A DNA stretch of 64,000 nt from Chryseobacterium sp. PMSZPI (GCF_002835665.1 NZ_PIZV01000079.1:1-64000), one strand, 5' to 3'. Positions 22,916 through 31,689 are shown, counted from the first letter of the stretch. A program made the numbers and translations. Notes: generated from the sequence alone by a model not told the origin.

Positions 22916-23788
22916 ATGTTACGTTTCCTCATATTACCAATTCTGCTTTGGGGCTGTAATCCTAAAGCTCAAAATTCACCGGATAAAAATGATAAATTAA
23001 AAGAACTGTTTTCTTTTCCGAAAAAACTGAAGGAAGTTTCTGGCCTTGCTTTATCAAAAGATAAAAATACTTATTGGGTAATAGAAGATAGTGGAAATAA
23101 GAATACTGTATATGGCCTTAATGGTAAAGGAGAAATGATGACGAAAGTCCCTGTGGAAAATGCAGAAAATATAGACTGGGAAGATATCATCTCGGATACG
23201 CAAGGCAATATTTACATTGGAGATTTTGGAAATAACAATAACGACAGACAAGACCTTGCTATTTTGAAAACCGATCTGAAGGATCCTTTCCAGAAAACAA
23301 CAAAAGTAGTTCAGACAACCAAATTTTATTATCAGGGGCAGAAAGAATTCCCTCCTAAAAAATCCAATTTACTATATGACTGTGAAGGCTTTGTAGAGAT
23401 GAATGGGAATTTTTATCTCTTTACTAAAAACAGAAGCAAAGGTTTTGACGGTACATTTCTGGTATTTAAAGTTCCCAATAAAGAAGGGAATTTTGAAGCG
23501 AAACTGGTTGGGAAATTACAACTTCAGGGTGGTTATAATGATGCCGCCATTACATCGGCAACGATCAATAGTAGCAAGGATAAGATCGTCCTTTTATCCC
23601 ATAAGAATATTCACGTTCTTACGGGATTTACTGCGGATGACTTTAACTCTGCAAAAATCCAGAAGATTCCTTTACATCATAATACCCAAAAAGAAGCCAT
23701 CGTATTTCTTAATGATAAAACATTATTAATAGGCGATGAGAAGGCAAAAGATGAAGGAGGGAACGTATATACATTTCCTTTTAAATAA
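22916..23788 (+). CDS. Lipoprotein, probable beta-propeller
   Basis: The 290-residue protein has a lipobox (ILLWGC, Cys at about residue 14). The rest reads as a beta-propeller: LKEVSGLALSKDKNTYWVIEDSGN, WEDIISDTQGNIYIGDFGNN, YDCEGFVEMNGNFYLFTKNRS, ITSATINSSKDKIVLLSH and KEAIVFLNDKTLLIGDE. Asp/Asn-rich turns repeat about every 45-60 residues. It resembles SdiA-regulated or phytase-like esterase propellers, and IGDFGNNNNDRQDL is typical of that group in Bacteroidota. The enzymatic role is unproven. It converges on the TPR-LuxR gene, 15 bp away. Confidence 0.75.
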   Translation: MLRFLILPILLWGCNPKAQNSPDKNDKLKELFSFPKKLKEVSGLALSKDKNTYWVIEDSGNKNTVYGLNGKGEMMTKVPVENAENIDWEDIISDTQGNIYIGDFGNNNNDRQDLAILKTDLKDPFQKTTKVVQTTKFYYQGQKEFPPKKSNLLYDCEGFVEMNGNFYLFTKNRSKGFDGTFLVFKVPNKEGNFEAKLVGKLQLQGGYNDAAITSATINSSKDKIVLLSHKNIHVLTGFTADDFNSAKIQKIPLHHNTQKEAIVFLNDKTLLIGDEKAKDEGGNVYTFPFK

Positions 23789-23803
23789 ATTTATTGAAAT
23801 GAT

Positions 23804-25222
23804 TTAAAGCTCCAAAATCCATTTCTGTAGATCGGTTTCTGTAGGAATATTTAGCTTTTTCTTAAGTCTGTATTTCTTTGTCTGTGCAGTACGGATGCTT
23901 GTGTACTCAAGCTGACAGATTTCCTTACTGCTGAGGTTGAGTCGCATGTATGCACAGAATTTCAGATCATGTTCTGATATATTGGGGGTGTGGGCCAATA
24001 GTTTTTCATAAAAATCAGGATAAACTTCCTTGAAGCGGATAAGGAACAATGGGCTTCTTTCATTCATAAGTTTTGCGAGCTCTTCAAAAGAGTCATTGAT
24101 CTGCATTTTAAGTTTATACGTTTCTGCATTTTTTTCTTCAAGCTGTTGATCCTTTTTAAGTTGTTTGTTCAGATATATTCTTTTTGTAATAAATACTGCG
24201 GCTATGGAAATGATTATAATGGCTGCAATCAGTATATAAAGCTTATTTTCTTCCCTTTCCTTTTCCTTATTTTTGAATTCCATGAGTTTTGCAACCGCTA
24301 AATCCACTGCCGCCTTTTTATTGGTATCTATTGTATTGCTAAGATTTGTATATTTTCTTAAATATTCATTTGATTTCTCAAAATTATTTAGATGTTTATA
24401 AGTACTGGAAATAGAATCATAAGCTACTAAAATTTCTAAATCACCATATGATTCAAGAATACTAAGAGATTTAAGATAATAATCAAGAGCTTTTTGATGA
24501 TCCTTTTTTACGGTGTATAAATCACCGTAACTAAACCATGCAATTGCTTTTTCTCTAGCGGTTGCTTTGTCGGAGAATGAAAGCGCTTTATTCATATAGT
24601 ATTCTGCAGAGTCCGGCTGTTTTTGTTCTATAAAACGGTCTGCAATTCTTGTATAGCTTATAATTCCCGGGTCGATTTGGAGCATTTTTTTTTCTACACT
24701 AAGCATAGAGTCTGTTGCTTTAAGCTCAAAAAAAAGCTGCCTTTTCCAGGAATAGTTCAAAGACAGATAGTAGACTTTTTGTTTTTGATCCGGAATTTTG
24801 TTAATGTATTCCTGAGAAAGATTAAAAGATCTGCCGGATTGCTCGAATAGGCCTAAGCGGGAATAATTTTTCCCATATTCATTAAATAAATAAGCTTTTA
24901 ATGAGGGCACAGTATTGTCATTACGCAATATTTCTTTGGCTTTGTTCAGATATTCTATACTTTCTTTATATTTTGCGGTAATGAACAAAAGGTTCCCTAT
25001 ATTGATATATACAGCAGCCATATTCTTTTGATCATTAATCTTCTTATACTTTTCAAGCTCAGCCGTATTAAATTTCATGGCATTATCATAACTCCCTGTA
25101 TAAAGGTACTCTTTAGTTGTTTTAACGGGCTCAGGTAAAAAAGAATATTCCTGTGACCAATATCTTGTTGTAAATAATACTAAAAAAAGCAATATTATTT
25201 TAAGCTTATAACTTGAAAACAT
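23804..25222 (-). CDS. TPR sensor with membrane helix and LuxR-type HTH
   Basis: The protein is 472 residues from MFSSYKLKII. It has a signal sequence (residues 1-24), then about 280 residues of tetratricopeptide repeats (for example AAVYINIGNLLFITAKYKESIEYLNKAKE and WFSYGDLYTVKKDHQKALDYYLKSL). One transmembrane helix (about 327-345, ILIAAIIIISIAAVFI) and a coiled coil follow. The C-terminal DNA-binding domain reads ISEHDLKFCAYMRLNLSSKEI then SIRTAQTKKYRLKKKLNIP. The architecture is a periplasmic TPR sensor joined to a cytoplasmic LuxR/GerE-like helix-turn-helix, common in Flavobacteriia. It diverges from the duplicated adhesin locus and may regulate it. Confidence 0.85.
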   Translation of the reverse strand: MFSSYKLKIILLFLVLFTTRYWSQEYSFLPEPVKTTKEYLYTGSYDNAMKFNTAELEKYKKINDQKNMAAVYINIGNLLFITAKYKESIEYLNKAKEILRNDNTVPSLKAYLFNEYGKNYSRLGLFEQSGRSFNLSQEYINKIPDQKQKVYYLSLNYSWKRQLFFELKATDSMLSVEKKMLQIDPGIISYTRIADRFIEQKQPDSAEYYMNKALSFSDKATAREKAIAWFSYGDLYTVKKDHQKALDYYLKSLSILESYGDLEILVAYDSISSTYKHLNNFEKSNEYLRKYTNLSNTIDTNKKAAVDLAVAKLMEFKNKEKEREENKLYILIAAIIIISIAAVFITKRIYLNKQLKKDQQLEEKNAETYKLKMQINDSFEELAKLMNERSPLFLIRFKEVYPDFYEKLLAHTPNISEHDLKFCAYMRLNLSSKEICQLEYTSIRTAQTKKYRLKKKLNIPTETDLQKWILEL

Positions 25223-25432
25223 GTAGAATAAATATGAATTCAAATGTAATTATTTAGTATAAAAAAATAACAAACTATAAAACAAAAAGGAAAAAATACT
25301 TTAAAAGAGATAATATGTCCACTTTTTTGTTGCACTTCAATAATACTTCATTTATTTTGTAACATATTGATTGTCATTATTTTGTATTTAGAGTAGTACC
25401 ATAGTAGTAACTTTTTTAAGGAATTTCGGTGA

Positions 25433-25520
25433 TACATTTGCAACATACAAATCGAACGACTCGGACCGGTCAAGTTTTAGTTTTACGATTCTTTAAACAC
25501 ATGATACAAAATAAAGACTA
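25433..25520 (+). promoter_or_regulatory. Promoter and conserved leader of the adhesin locus
   Basis: TACATTTG (25433-25440) is a -7 box. The following leader contains CAAATCGAA, GACTC, then TCAAGTTTTAGTTTTACGAT and TCTTTAAACACA. The same box and leader recur before the decayed copy at 30303-30387, the last 30 or so bases unchanged. Confidence 0.6.
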
Positions 25521-27506
25521 ATGAAAAAAAATGTAATACTTTTAACTGCAGTGATGCTTTCGGGTTTTGCTTTTTCCCAAGTTGGAGTTAATACTCCTTC
25601 TCCCAAAGCAAGCTTGGATATCACTGCGAAAAATCCAAAAGGGACCACCACTTCCCCGGAAGGTTTGCTTATTCCCAGAGTAGACCGCCAAAGAGCACAA
25701 TCTATGACCGGAGTGGTAAATTCTACTTTGATTTATGTAGATAATGTTACAACCGGAAGTAGAACGGGTAACGCACTGAATATAGATGCCGTAGGATATT
25801 ATTATTACAATGGAACTGTTTGGGCTAAGATTGATCCTGGGATTCCTGTCAATGATAACCTTTATAACTCCAATGGAACTTTTACAGGTAACCGTACTGT
25901 ACAGCAAAGTGATAAAACTTTAGCTTTTACGAGTACGGCTAAAACAGGAAGTAACCATTTTTCTGTAGCAGGTAATACCTTTTCTGTGGATGCTGCTAAT
26001 GATAGAGTCGGGATGGGGACATTAATACCTCAAAACAAACTAGATATGGGGCCTTCAGTAGGTAGTACTATTACAGATGTAGCAGGTAAAAAACTAGCTG
26101 TGTATAATTCTACTACAGGTACTTCTTTTTATGGATTGGGAGTAAGTGGTAATACCCTTCAGATCCATGCCAGTTCAACTGCTAATGCAGCTCCGGGAAT
26201 GGTATTAATGAATACAGGAAGACTAGGAATTGGAGATCCTGCCCCTACTGTCAATTTTGATTTGGTGGGAACTCTATTCGGAATTAAAAATGGAATTACA
26301 GCCAATAGCTGGAATAATTTATGGTTTAATGTAGGTTCAAATGGTCCAACCATTAATGCGTCCAATGCTTCCGATGGAATGCAGTTCAGAGTAGGAAGCA
26401 ATGCTACAGGAACGTATGGTAATGGTCAGACATTAAGGACAGTCGCTACGATGACCTCTACAGGTAATATGGGAGTAGGTAATACGACTCCAGAGCAAAG
26501 ATTGAGTGTAGTAGATGTCGCGAATGCAAATCCCTATTCAGGGATAGCTGGATTTGAAGCACTTAACCGTACTCAGGGAGTAGGTATTGGCTATGCAGGA
26601 ATACAATCCATAGGTACGGGCGCCAATGTATCCCTTAATCTGAATGCGAAAGCCGCACAAAGTATTAATCTACAAACCCAGGCAGTGGGTAATGTAGGGA
26701 TTGGAACTGCCTCTCCCAGTGCAGGTGCTATTTTAGATCTAACTTCTACCACAAAAGGATTTCTTCCCCCAAGAATGACCACGGCACAAAGAGATGCCAT
26801 GTCAGCAAGACCGGCAGGAACCATTGTTTATAATACTTCATTGAACTGTATGCAATATTGGAGTGGAACGGCGTGGAGAGACAATTGTGCTGGTAGTATT
26901 GCTACATTGAGTTGTTCCACAGTAACTAATAATGGTACTTTAACTAAGGGAATGGTAGCGTCAGGAGTTAGTTCAAGTATTTCATATACAGGTGGTAATG
27001 GAAGACCTTATAGTGGTCAATCTATACAATCCACAGGAGGAATTACAGGTTTAACAGCTACCTTAACAAGTGGTACTTTCGCAAATGGTGCCGGCACTCT
27101 TACTTATACAATTACAGGGACACCTTCTGCTGCCGGGACAGCAAATTTTATTATCAATATAGGAGGTCAGACATGTACTTTGACAAGAACAGTAGCAGCG
27201 CCTCCTATACCATATACAGCAACCAATATTCTTACTTTTAATAGGACAGAGAAAGTGGGACGAGCTGTTGGTTATTATCTTGATCACACTATTATTGGAG
27301 GAGCAGGTGGTCCTATCAGCTGGTCAGAACAAACGATAGATTTAGGTCGAGGATTATTTGCCCGCTTACTGGCAGGAACAGCTGGTGCGGGACAAAATGT
27401 GATACGTTATTGGATTTATGGTACTCCGACTTCAGCAGGAACAGTAATTTTAAATGTTAGTATTGGTGGAATAACCCGTCAAACAACATTTGTAATAAGC
27501 AATTAA
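25521..27506 (+). CDS. Adhesin-like secreted surface protein A
   Basis: The 661-residue protein has a signal peptide ending FAFSQ and the genus-typical opening VGVNTPSPKASLDITAK. A long beta-rich repeat region (about residues 30-390) follows, rich in NRVGMGT, GVGNTTPEQRLS and GNVGIGTASP turns. Next is the TTKGFLPPRMTTAQRDAM and GTAWRDNC module found in many Bacteroidota surface proteins. It adds about 200 residues absent from its neighbour: two Ig-like segments (GTLTYTITGTPSAAGTANFII and PTSAGTVILNVSIGG). There is no obvious T9SS sorting tail. Function is probably surface display; no ligand can be named. Confidence 0.75.
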   Translation: MKKNVILLTAVMLSGFAFSQVGVNTPSPKASLDITAKNPKGTTTSPEGLLIPRVDRQRAQSMTGVVNSTLIYVDNVTTGSRTGNALNIDAVGYYYYNGTVWAKIDPGIPVNDNLYNSNGTFTGNRTVQQSDKTLAFTSTAKTGSNHFSVAGNTFSVDAANDRVGMGTLIPQNKLDMGPSVGSTITDVAGKKLAVYNSTTGTSFYGLGVSGNTLQIHASSTANAAPGMVLMNTGRLGIGDPAPTVNFDLVGTLFGIKNGITANSWNNLWFNVGSNGPTINASNASDGMQFRVGSNATGTYGNGQTLRTVATMTSTGNMGVGNTTPEQRLSVVDVANANPYSGIAGFEALNRTQGVGIGYAGIQSIGTGANVSLNLNAKAAQSINLQTQAVGNVGIGTASPSAGAILDLTSTTKGFLPPRMTTAQRDAMSARPAGTIVYNTSLNCMQYWSGTAWRDNCAGSIATLSCSTVTNNGTLTKGMVASGVSSSISYTGGNGRPYSGQSIQSTGGITGLTATLTSGTFANGAGTLTYTITGTPSAAGTANFIINIGGQTCTLTRTVAAPPIPYTATNILTFNRTEKVGRAVGYYLDHTIIGGAGGPISWSEQTIDLGRGLFARLLAGTAGAGQNVIRYWIYGTPTSAGTVILNVSIGGITRQTTFVISN

Positions 27507-27560
27507 TCGAACTATACTTATATAGATGTAATAAAATACAAACGCAGTTAAAAATCAACA

Positions 27561-28928
27561 ATGAAAAAAAATATAATTATACTATCGACCTTATTATTTT
27601 CAGTATTAGCTTTCTCTCAGGTTGGAGTGAATACTCCAACACCAAAAGCAACATTCGATATAACAGCAAAGGCTTCACGAGGAACAGCTATAACTGCCGA
27701 AGGATTACTTGTTCCCCGGGTAGACCGCCAAAGAGCTCAGTCTATGACCGGAGTGGTAACATCTACATTAATCTATGTAGACAGTGTGACCACCGGAACC
27801 CAAACCGGTACGGCAGCTCAGATAGATGCAGTAGGATATTATTATTTTAATGGAACTTCATGGGTAAAGCTTATTGCTGCAGCTCCAGCCAGTGTCAACA
27901 TTTATAATAACAATGGAACTCTTACAGATAATCGCACTGTACAGCAGGCAGGTAATACATTAGCTTTTACCAGTACAGCTACTACAGGAACCAATCATTT
28001 CTCTGTAGATGGGAGCACTTTTTCTGTCGATGCCGTGAATAATAGGGTTGGAATGGGGACTACAGCTCCTCAAAACAGATTGGATCTTGGAAGCACAGCA
28101 GGAAGCAGTGCTACAGATGTTAACGGTAAAAAGCTTGCAGTATATAATAATGCAACAGGAAGCTCTTTTTATGGGCTTGGAGTTCATTCTAATACGCTTC
28201 AGATCCATGCGGCTTCAACAGCAACAGCAGCACCGGGAATGGTATTAACCAATACAGGAAGAGTTGGTATTGGAGATCCTGCTCCTGTGGCCAACTTTGA
28301 TCTGGTAGGTAATACATTTGGAATTAAAAATTCTACAGGTTCAGGAAGCTGGGACAATTTATGGTTTAACGTAACTGCCCAAGGTGCTACCATTAATGCC
28401 TCAGGAGCAGAAAGTGGAATGCAATTCAGAGTGGGGAAAAATACTGCAGGAACCTATGGTGACAGTCAAACTCTGACCACTGTGGCTACGATGATGCCTG
28501 ACGGTAATATGGGGATTGGAAATACGACTCCTGGAGAGAGGCTGAGTGTAGTAGACGGAGGTAATGCCAATCAATATTCTGGAATTGCAGCATTTGAAGC
28601 CAATAACCGTACCCAAGGGGTAGGTATTGGTTGGGCAGGAATCCAGTCTATAGGAACAAATGGCAGTGTTGCACTGAACCTTAATGCCAAAGGAAGCGGA
28701 AATATTATTATGCAAACCCAATCTACAGGGAATGTAGGAATAGGAACTGCCTCTCCTAATGCTAATGCTTTATTGGATCTTACCTCTACGACCCGAGGGT
28801 TTTTGCCGCCAAGAATGACAACGGCTCAAAGAGATGCAATTACTACGAGACCTGCAGGGTTGATGGTCTACAATTCAAGTACAGCCCGTTTAGAATATTT
28901 TAACGGAACTGCCTGGGTGGCATTTTAA
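27561..28928 (+). CDS. Adhesin-like secreted surface protein B
   Basis: This 455-residue paralogue of protein A shares its signal peptide type (LAFSQ), VGVNTPTPKATFDITAK, the RVDRQRAQSMTGVV segment and the whole repeat region in the same order. It ends at the GFLPPRMTTAQRDAIT and FNGTAWVAF module, without the Ig-like extension. It starts 54 bases after protein A and has no promoter box of its own, so it is the second gene of the operon. The pair arose by gene duplication. Confidence 0.75.
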   Translation: MKKNIIILSTLLFSVLAFSQVGVNTPTPKATFDITAKASRGTAITAEGLLVPRVDRQRAQSMTGVVTSTLIYVDSVTTGTQTGTAAQIDAVGYYYFNGTSWVKLIAAAPASVNIYNNNGTLTDNRTVQQAGNTLAFTSTATTGTNHFSVDGSTFSVDAVNNRVGMGTTAPQNRLDLGSTAGSSATDVNGKKLAVYNNATGSSFYGLGVHSNTLQIHAASTATAAPGMVLTNTGRVGIGDPAPVANFDLVGNTFGIKNSTGSGSWDNLWFNVTAQGATINASGAESGMQFRVGKNTAGTYGDSQTLTTVATMMPDGNMGIGNTTPGERLSVVDGGNANQYSGIAAFEANNRTQGVGIGWAGIQSIGTNGSVALNLNAKGSGNIIMQTQSTGNVGIGTASPNANALLDLTSTTRGFLPPRMTTAQRDAITTRPAGLMVYNSSTARLEYFNGTAWVAF

Positions 28929-29031
28929 AATTCTCAATGACTAATACAATATTATAAATTATAAGAGACCCTGAAAAGGGTTTAATCTAAGAATCATAGA
29001 TGTTTTTTTTCATCCTTGTGTTTATGTTAAA

Positions 29032-29061
29032 GCAGGAGTATTATCATCCTACTACTCTTGC
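29032..29061 (+). terminator. Conserved hairpin after adhesin B
   Basis: GCAGGAGTA (29032-29040) pairs with TACTCTTGC (29053-29061) with one G-U pair, followed by GATTTTG. The 30 bases are identical in the second copy at 30568-30597, where T6 follows. Probably a terminator or processing hairpin. Confidence 0.55.
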
Positions 29062-29148
29062 GATTTTGTTAAATATCAATAGGACCGGAAGTAGAATCAC
29101 GACCGGAGCAGAATAGCTATTCCTGTTATATTTAGAGTTTGTGTTGGG

Positions 29149-29181
29149 TAGCAGGGATGATCTTTCCCTGCTATCTTTTTT
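29149..29181 (+). promoter_or_regulatory. Terminator-like leader hairpin before DUF4822 gene 1
   Basis: TAGCAGGGA (29149-29157) pairs with TCCCTGCTA (29165-29173), then TCTTTTTT. It stands 27 bases before the start codon. The stem is conserved and the loop is changed in the second copy (30694-30719). It could be an attenuator or the terminator of a short upstream transcript. Confidence 0.6.
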
Positions 29182-29208
29182 AAAAAATAATTTAAAAAAA
29201 ATAGAATT

Positions 29209-30063
29209 ATGAATTTAGTTAGAAAAGCATGTTTTGCATTGGCATTAATGACATTAACAGGTGTGGTAGTATCATGCTCCAATAATAACGATATGGAAAC
29301 GATAGAGCCAAGCCTTACTCCATCACAAATTTTATCTTCCACTCCATGGGAAACAACCGGCGCTAAAGACAGAAACGGTAATGCTGTAGATCTTAACGAT
29401 CCAAGAGTAAACGGGTTTGTTGGTTTTGCTTATTTCAGAGCAGATGGAAACTTTGCCATTTATGGATTGAATAATGTTCTGAGATCATTAGGAACATGGA
29501 CTGTAGATCCGCAAGGGAAAACCAGGAATATTAAAATATTGAATCCTGACGGTAAGGTCCTTTTAGATCGAGATGTGGAGATCTTGGAACTTAATAAAAA
29601 TATTTTTACCTATAGAATTCATAGTGATAGCAGTGATCCTACAAATTACTATGATATTATCCATACCAAAACATCTCATGCAGAACCTACTAATGGGCAG
29701 GTGACTTTAGCTTCTACAGCTTGGGAAACTACCGGGGCCAGAGATAATGCAGGAAATCCTGTAGCATTGGATGATTCAAGAGTAGTTAATTTTGTGGGAT
29801 ACTCTTACTTCAAAGGAAACGGACAGTTTACTATTTTCGGATTAAATGATGTATTAAGATCCAGTGGAGCGTGGTCTTTATCAGCAGACGGTAAGGTAAG
29901 AAACCTGAATGGTACTGTTGCGGCTACGGGAGCTCCTTTCAATCGTGATGTGGAAGTTTTGGTATTAAACAATGGTGAATTTACATACAGAATAGCTGAT
30001 ATGGCAGACCCATCCATATTCTTTGATATCGTGCATACACCGGTTAAACATATGGAGCCCTAA
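29209..30063 (+). CDS. Double DUF4822 lipoprotein, copy 1
   Basis: The 284-residue lipoprotein (GVVVSCSNNND, Cys at about residue 23) consists of two DUF4822 domains (about residues 40-155 and 165-284). Each begins with a SSTPWETTGAKD or ASTAWETTGARD motif, then GFVGFAYFRADGNFAIYGLNNVLRS, or VGYSYFKGNGQFTIFGLNDVLRS, and ends with a D(I/V)IHT segment. The internal duplication is plain. DUF4822 function is unknown; a lipocalin-like fold is plausible. It follows the adhesin operon and has a near-identical second copy 1.5 kb downstream. Confidence 0.88.
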   Translation: MNLVRKACFALALMTLTGVVVSCSNNNDMETIEPSLTPSQILSSTPWETTGAKDRNGNAVDLNDPRVNGFVGFAYFRADGNFAIYGLNNVLRSLGTWTVDPQGKTRNIKILNPDGKVLLDRDVEILELNKNIFTYRIHSDSSDPTNYYDIIHTKTSHAEPTNGQVTLASTAWETTGARDNAGNPVALDDSRVVNFVGYSYFKGNGQFTIFGLNDVLRSSGAWSLSADGKVRNLNGTVAATGAPFNRDVEVLVLNNGEFTYRIADMADPSIFFDIVHTPVKHMEP

Positions 30064-30107
30064 TATTTAGATAAATGACATGTAAATTCATGTTATCGGT
30101 TTTGACG

Positions 30108-30134
30108 ACAGGAGCTTATAAGCTCCTGTTTTTT
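30108..30134 (+). terminator. Terminator of DUF4822 copy 1
   Basis: ACAGGAGCTT and AAGCTCCTGT (30108-30129) form a perfect stem followed by T6. Confidence 0.9.
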
Positions 30135-30302
30135 ATTTAAATAGAAAACAATCGAAAAGAGAAAAAAATATCATAAAAAAAAGATAACTCCTCTTTTTAG
30201 TAACACTTCAACCATACTTCACTGATTTTGTTTTCGTCTGGTTTTCAATTGTTTATCTTAATGTAGTATTGAAGACGTAACCCTTTGGGCTTCTGATGGT
30301 GA

Positions 30303-30387
30303 TACATTTGCAATATACAAATCGAATGACTCAGACTGATCAAGTTTTAGTTTTACGATTCTTTAAACACATTATAAAGAAATAACA
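30303..30387 (+). promoter_or_regulatory. Promoter and leader, second copy
   Basis: TACATTTG at 30303-30310 and the leader with TCAAGTTTTAGTTTTACGAT match 25433-25520. They now precede a decayed gene but may still drive the downstream DUF4822 gene. Confidence 0.55.
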
Positions 30388-30495
30388 ATGAAGAAAAATG
30401 AAATCTTTTTAACTGCAGCAATGCGCTCAGGTATTGCTTTTTTCTAGACCGAAATGAATATTCCCTCATCCAAAGAAAATTGGACATTGGTTTAA
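30388..30495 (+). pseudogene. Relic of an adhesin gene
   Basis: The first 19 codons read MKKNEIFLTAAMRSGIAFF, matching the start of adhesin A (MKKNVILLTAVMLSGFAF), then TAG replaces the Gln codon after the signal peptide. The following codons, still in frame, give TEMNIPSSKENW against QVGVNTPSPKAS. After about 35 aligned codons without indels the rest of the gene is missing. Confidence 0.8.
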
Positions 30496-30567
30496 TAATT
30501 ATAGCAAACCTTAAATGGGTTTCACTCAAGAATCATACACACTTTTCATCTTTGTGTTTATGTTAAA

Positions 30568-30597
30568 GCAGGAGTATTATCATCCTACTACTCTTGC
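30568..30597 (+). terminator. Conserved hairpin, second copy
   Basis: Same 30 bases as 29032-29061 (GCAGGAGTA...TACTCTTGC), here followed by GATTTTTTG, a better U-run. Confidence 0.55.
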
Positions 30598-30693
30598 GAT
30601 TTTTTGTTAAATATAAATAGGAGTAGTCGCCGGGAGATGGAAATAATGATGAACAGAATAGCTATTTCTTTTGTATTTAGAGTTTGTGTTGGG

Positions 30694-30727
30694 TAGCAGG
30701 GAGGATCTCTTCCCTGCTATCTTTTTT
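30694..30727 (+). promoter_or_regulatory. Terminator-like leader hairpin, second copy
   Basis: TAGCAGGGA (30694-30702) and TCCCTGCTA (30711-30719), then TCTTTTTT, 16 bases before the start codon. Loop GGATCTCT differs from copy 1. Confidence 0.6.
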
Positions 30728-30742
30728 AAAAAAAATAGAATT

Positions 30743-31597
30743 ATGAATTTATTTAGAAAAGCATGTTTTGCATTGGCATTAATGACATTAACAGGTGTGG
30801 TAGTATCATGCTCCAATAATAACGATATGGAAACGATAGAGCCAAGCCTTACTCCATCACAAATTTTATCTTCCACTCCATGGGAAACAACCGGCGCTAA
30901 AGACAGAAACGGTAATGCTGTAGATCTTAACGATCCAAGAGTAAACGGGTTTGTTGGTTTTGCTTATTTCAGAGCAGATGGAAACTTTGCCATTTATGGA
31001 CTGAATAATGTTCTGAGATCATTAGGAACATGGACTGTAGATCCGCAAGGGAAAACCAGAAATATTAAAATATTGAATCCTGACGGTAAAGTCCTTTTAG
31101 ATCGAGATGTGGAGATCCTGGAACTTAATAAAAATATTTTTACCTATAGAGTTCATAATGATATCAATGATCCTACAAATTATTTTGATATTATCCATAC
31201 CAAAACATCCCATGCAGAACCTACTAATGGGCAGGTGACTTTAGCTTCTACAGCTTGGGAAACAACCGGAGCCAGAGATAATGCAGGAAATCCTGTAGCA
31301 TTGGATGATTCAAGAGTAGTTAATTTTGTAGGGTACTCTTACTTCAAAGGAAACGGGCAGTTTACTATTTTCGGATTAAATGATGTATTAAGATCCAGTG
31401 GAGCGTGGACTTTATCGGCAGACGGTAAGGTAAGAAACCTGAATGGTACTGTTGCGGCTACGGGAGCTCCTTTCAATCGTGATGTGGAAGTTTTGGTATT
31501 AAACAATGGTGAATTTACATACAGAATAGCTGATATGGTTGACCCATCCATATTCTTTGATATCGTGCATACACCAGTTAAACATATGGAGCCCTAA
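30743..31597 (+). CDS. Double DUF4822 lipoprotein, copy 2
   Basis: A 284-residue lipoprotein nearly identical to copy 1. By eye, changes include V4 to F, IHSDSSDPTNYYD to VHNDINDPTNYFD, WSLS to WTLS and MADPS to MVDPS. The lipobox and both DUF4822 domains are intact. Such high identity next to a heavily decayed adhesin relic implies either recent duplication with deletion, or gene conversion between the two DUF4822 copies. I start at MNLFRKA, which aligns with copy 1; an upstream in-frame Met at 30671 would include the leader hairpin. Confidence 0.9.
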   Translation: MNLFRKACFALALMTLTGVVVSCSNNNDMETIEPSLTPSQILSSTPWETTGAKDRNGNAVDLNDPRVNGFVGFAYFRADGNFAIYGLNNVLRSLGTWTVDPQGKTRNIKILNPDGKVLLDRDVEILELNKNIFTYRVHNDINDPTNYFDIIHTKTSHAEPTNGQVTLASTAWETTGARDNAGNPVALDDSRVVNFVGYSYFKGNGQFTIFGLNDVLRSSGAWTLSADGKVRNLNGTVAATGAPFNRDVEVLVLNNGEFTYRIADMVDPSIFFDIVHTPVKHMEP

Positions 31598-31641
31598 TAT
31601 TTAGATAAATGAAACGTAATTTCATATTATCGGTTTTGACG

Positions 31642-31667
31642 ACAGGAGCCCTGTAAGCTCCTGTTTT
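31642..31667 (+). terminator. Terminator of DUF4822 copy 2
   Basis: ACAGGAGC (31642-31649) pairs with GCTCCTGT (31657-31664), then TTTT. It is the counterpart of 30108-30134 with an altered loop. Confidence 0.75.
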
Positions 31668-31689
31668 CTATGTTTTTTTATAATAAGGT

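Larger units (their letters stand above)
30165..31670 (+). repeat. Second, partly deleted copy of the adhesin-DUF4822 unit
   Basis: From about 30165 the sequence follows the region upstream of adhesin A (25300 onward): promoter box, leader, and start of an adhesin gene. After only 36 codons it jumps to the region corresponding to 28955 onward, continuing through the hairpins, the DUF4822 gene and the terminator. So a unit of roughly 4.8 kb was duplicated and both adhesin genes were then lost from the second copy. Borders are by eye. Confidence 0.75.

Noticed and set aside
25521..28928. Prophage tail-fibre genes
   Set aside because: The collar-like GFLPPRMTTAQRDA module is common in Bacteroidota surface proteins, and no other phage gene is nearby.
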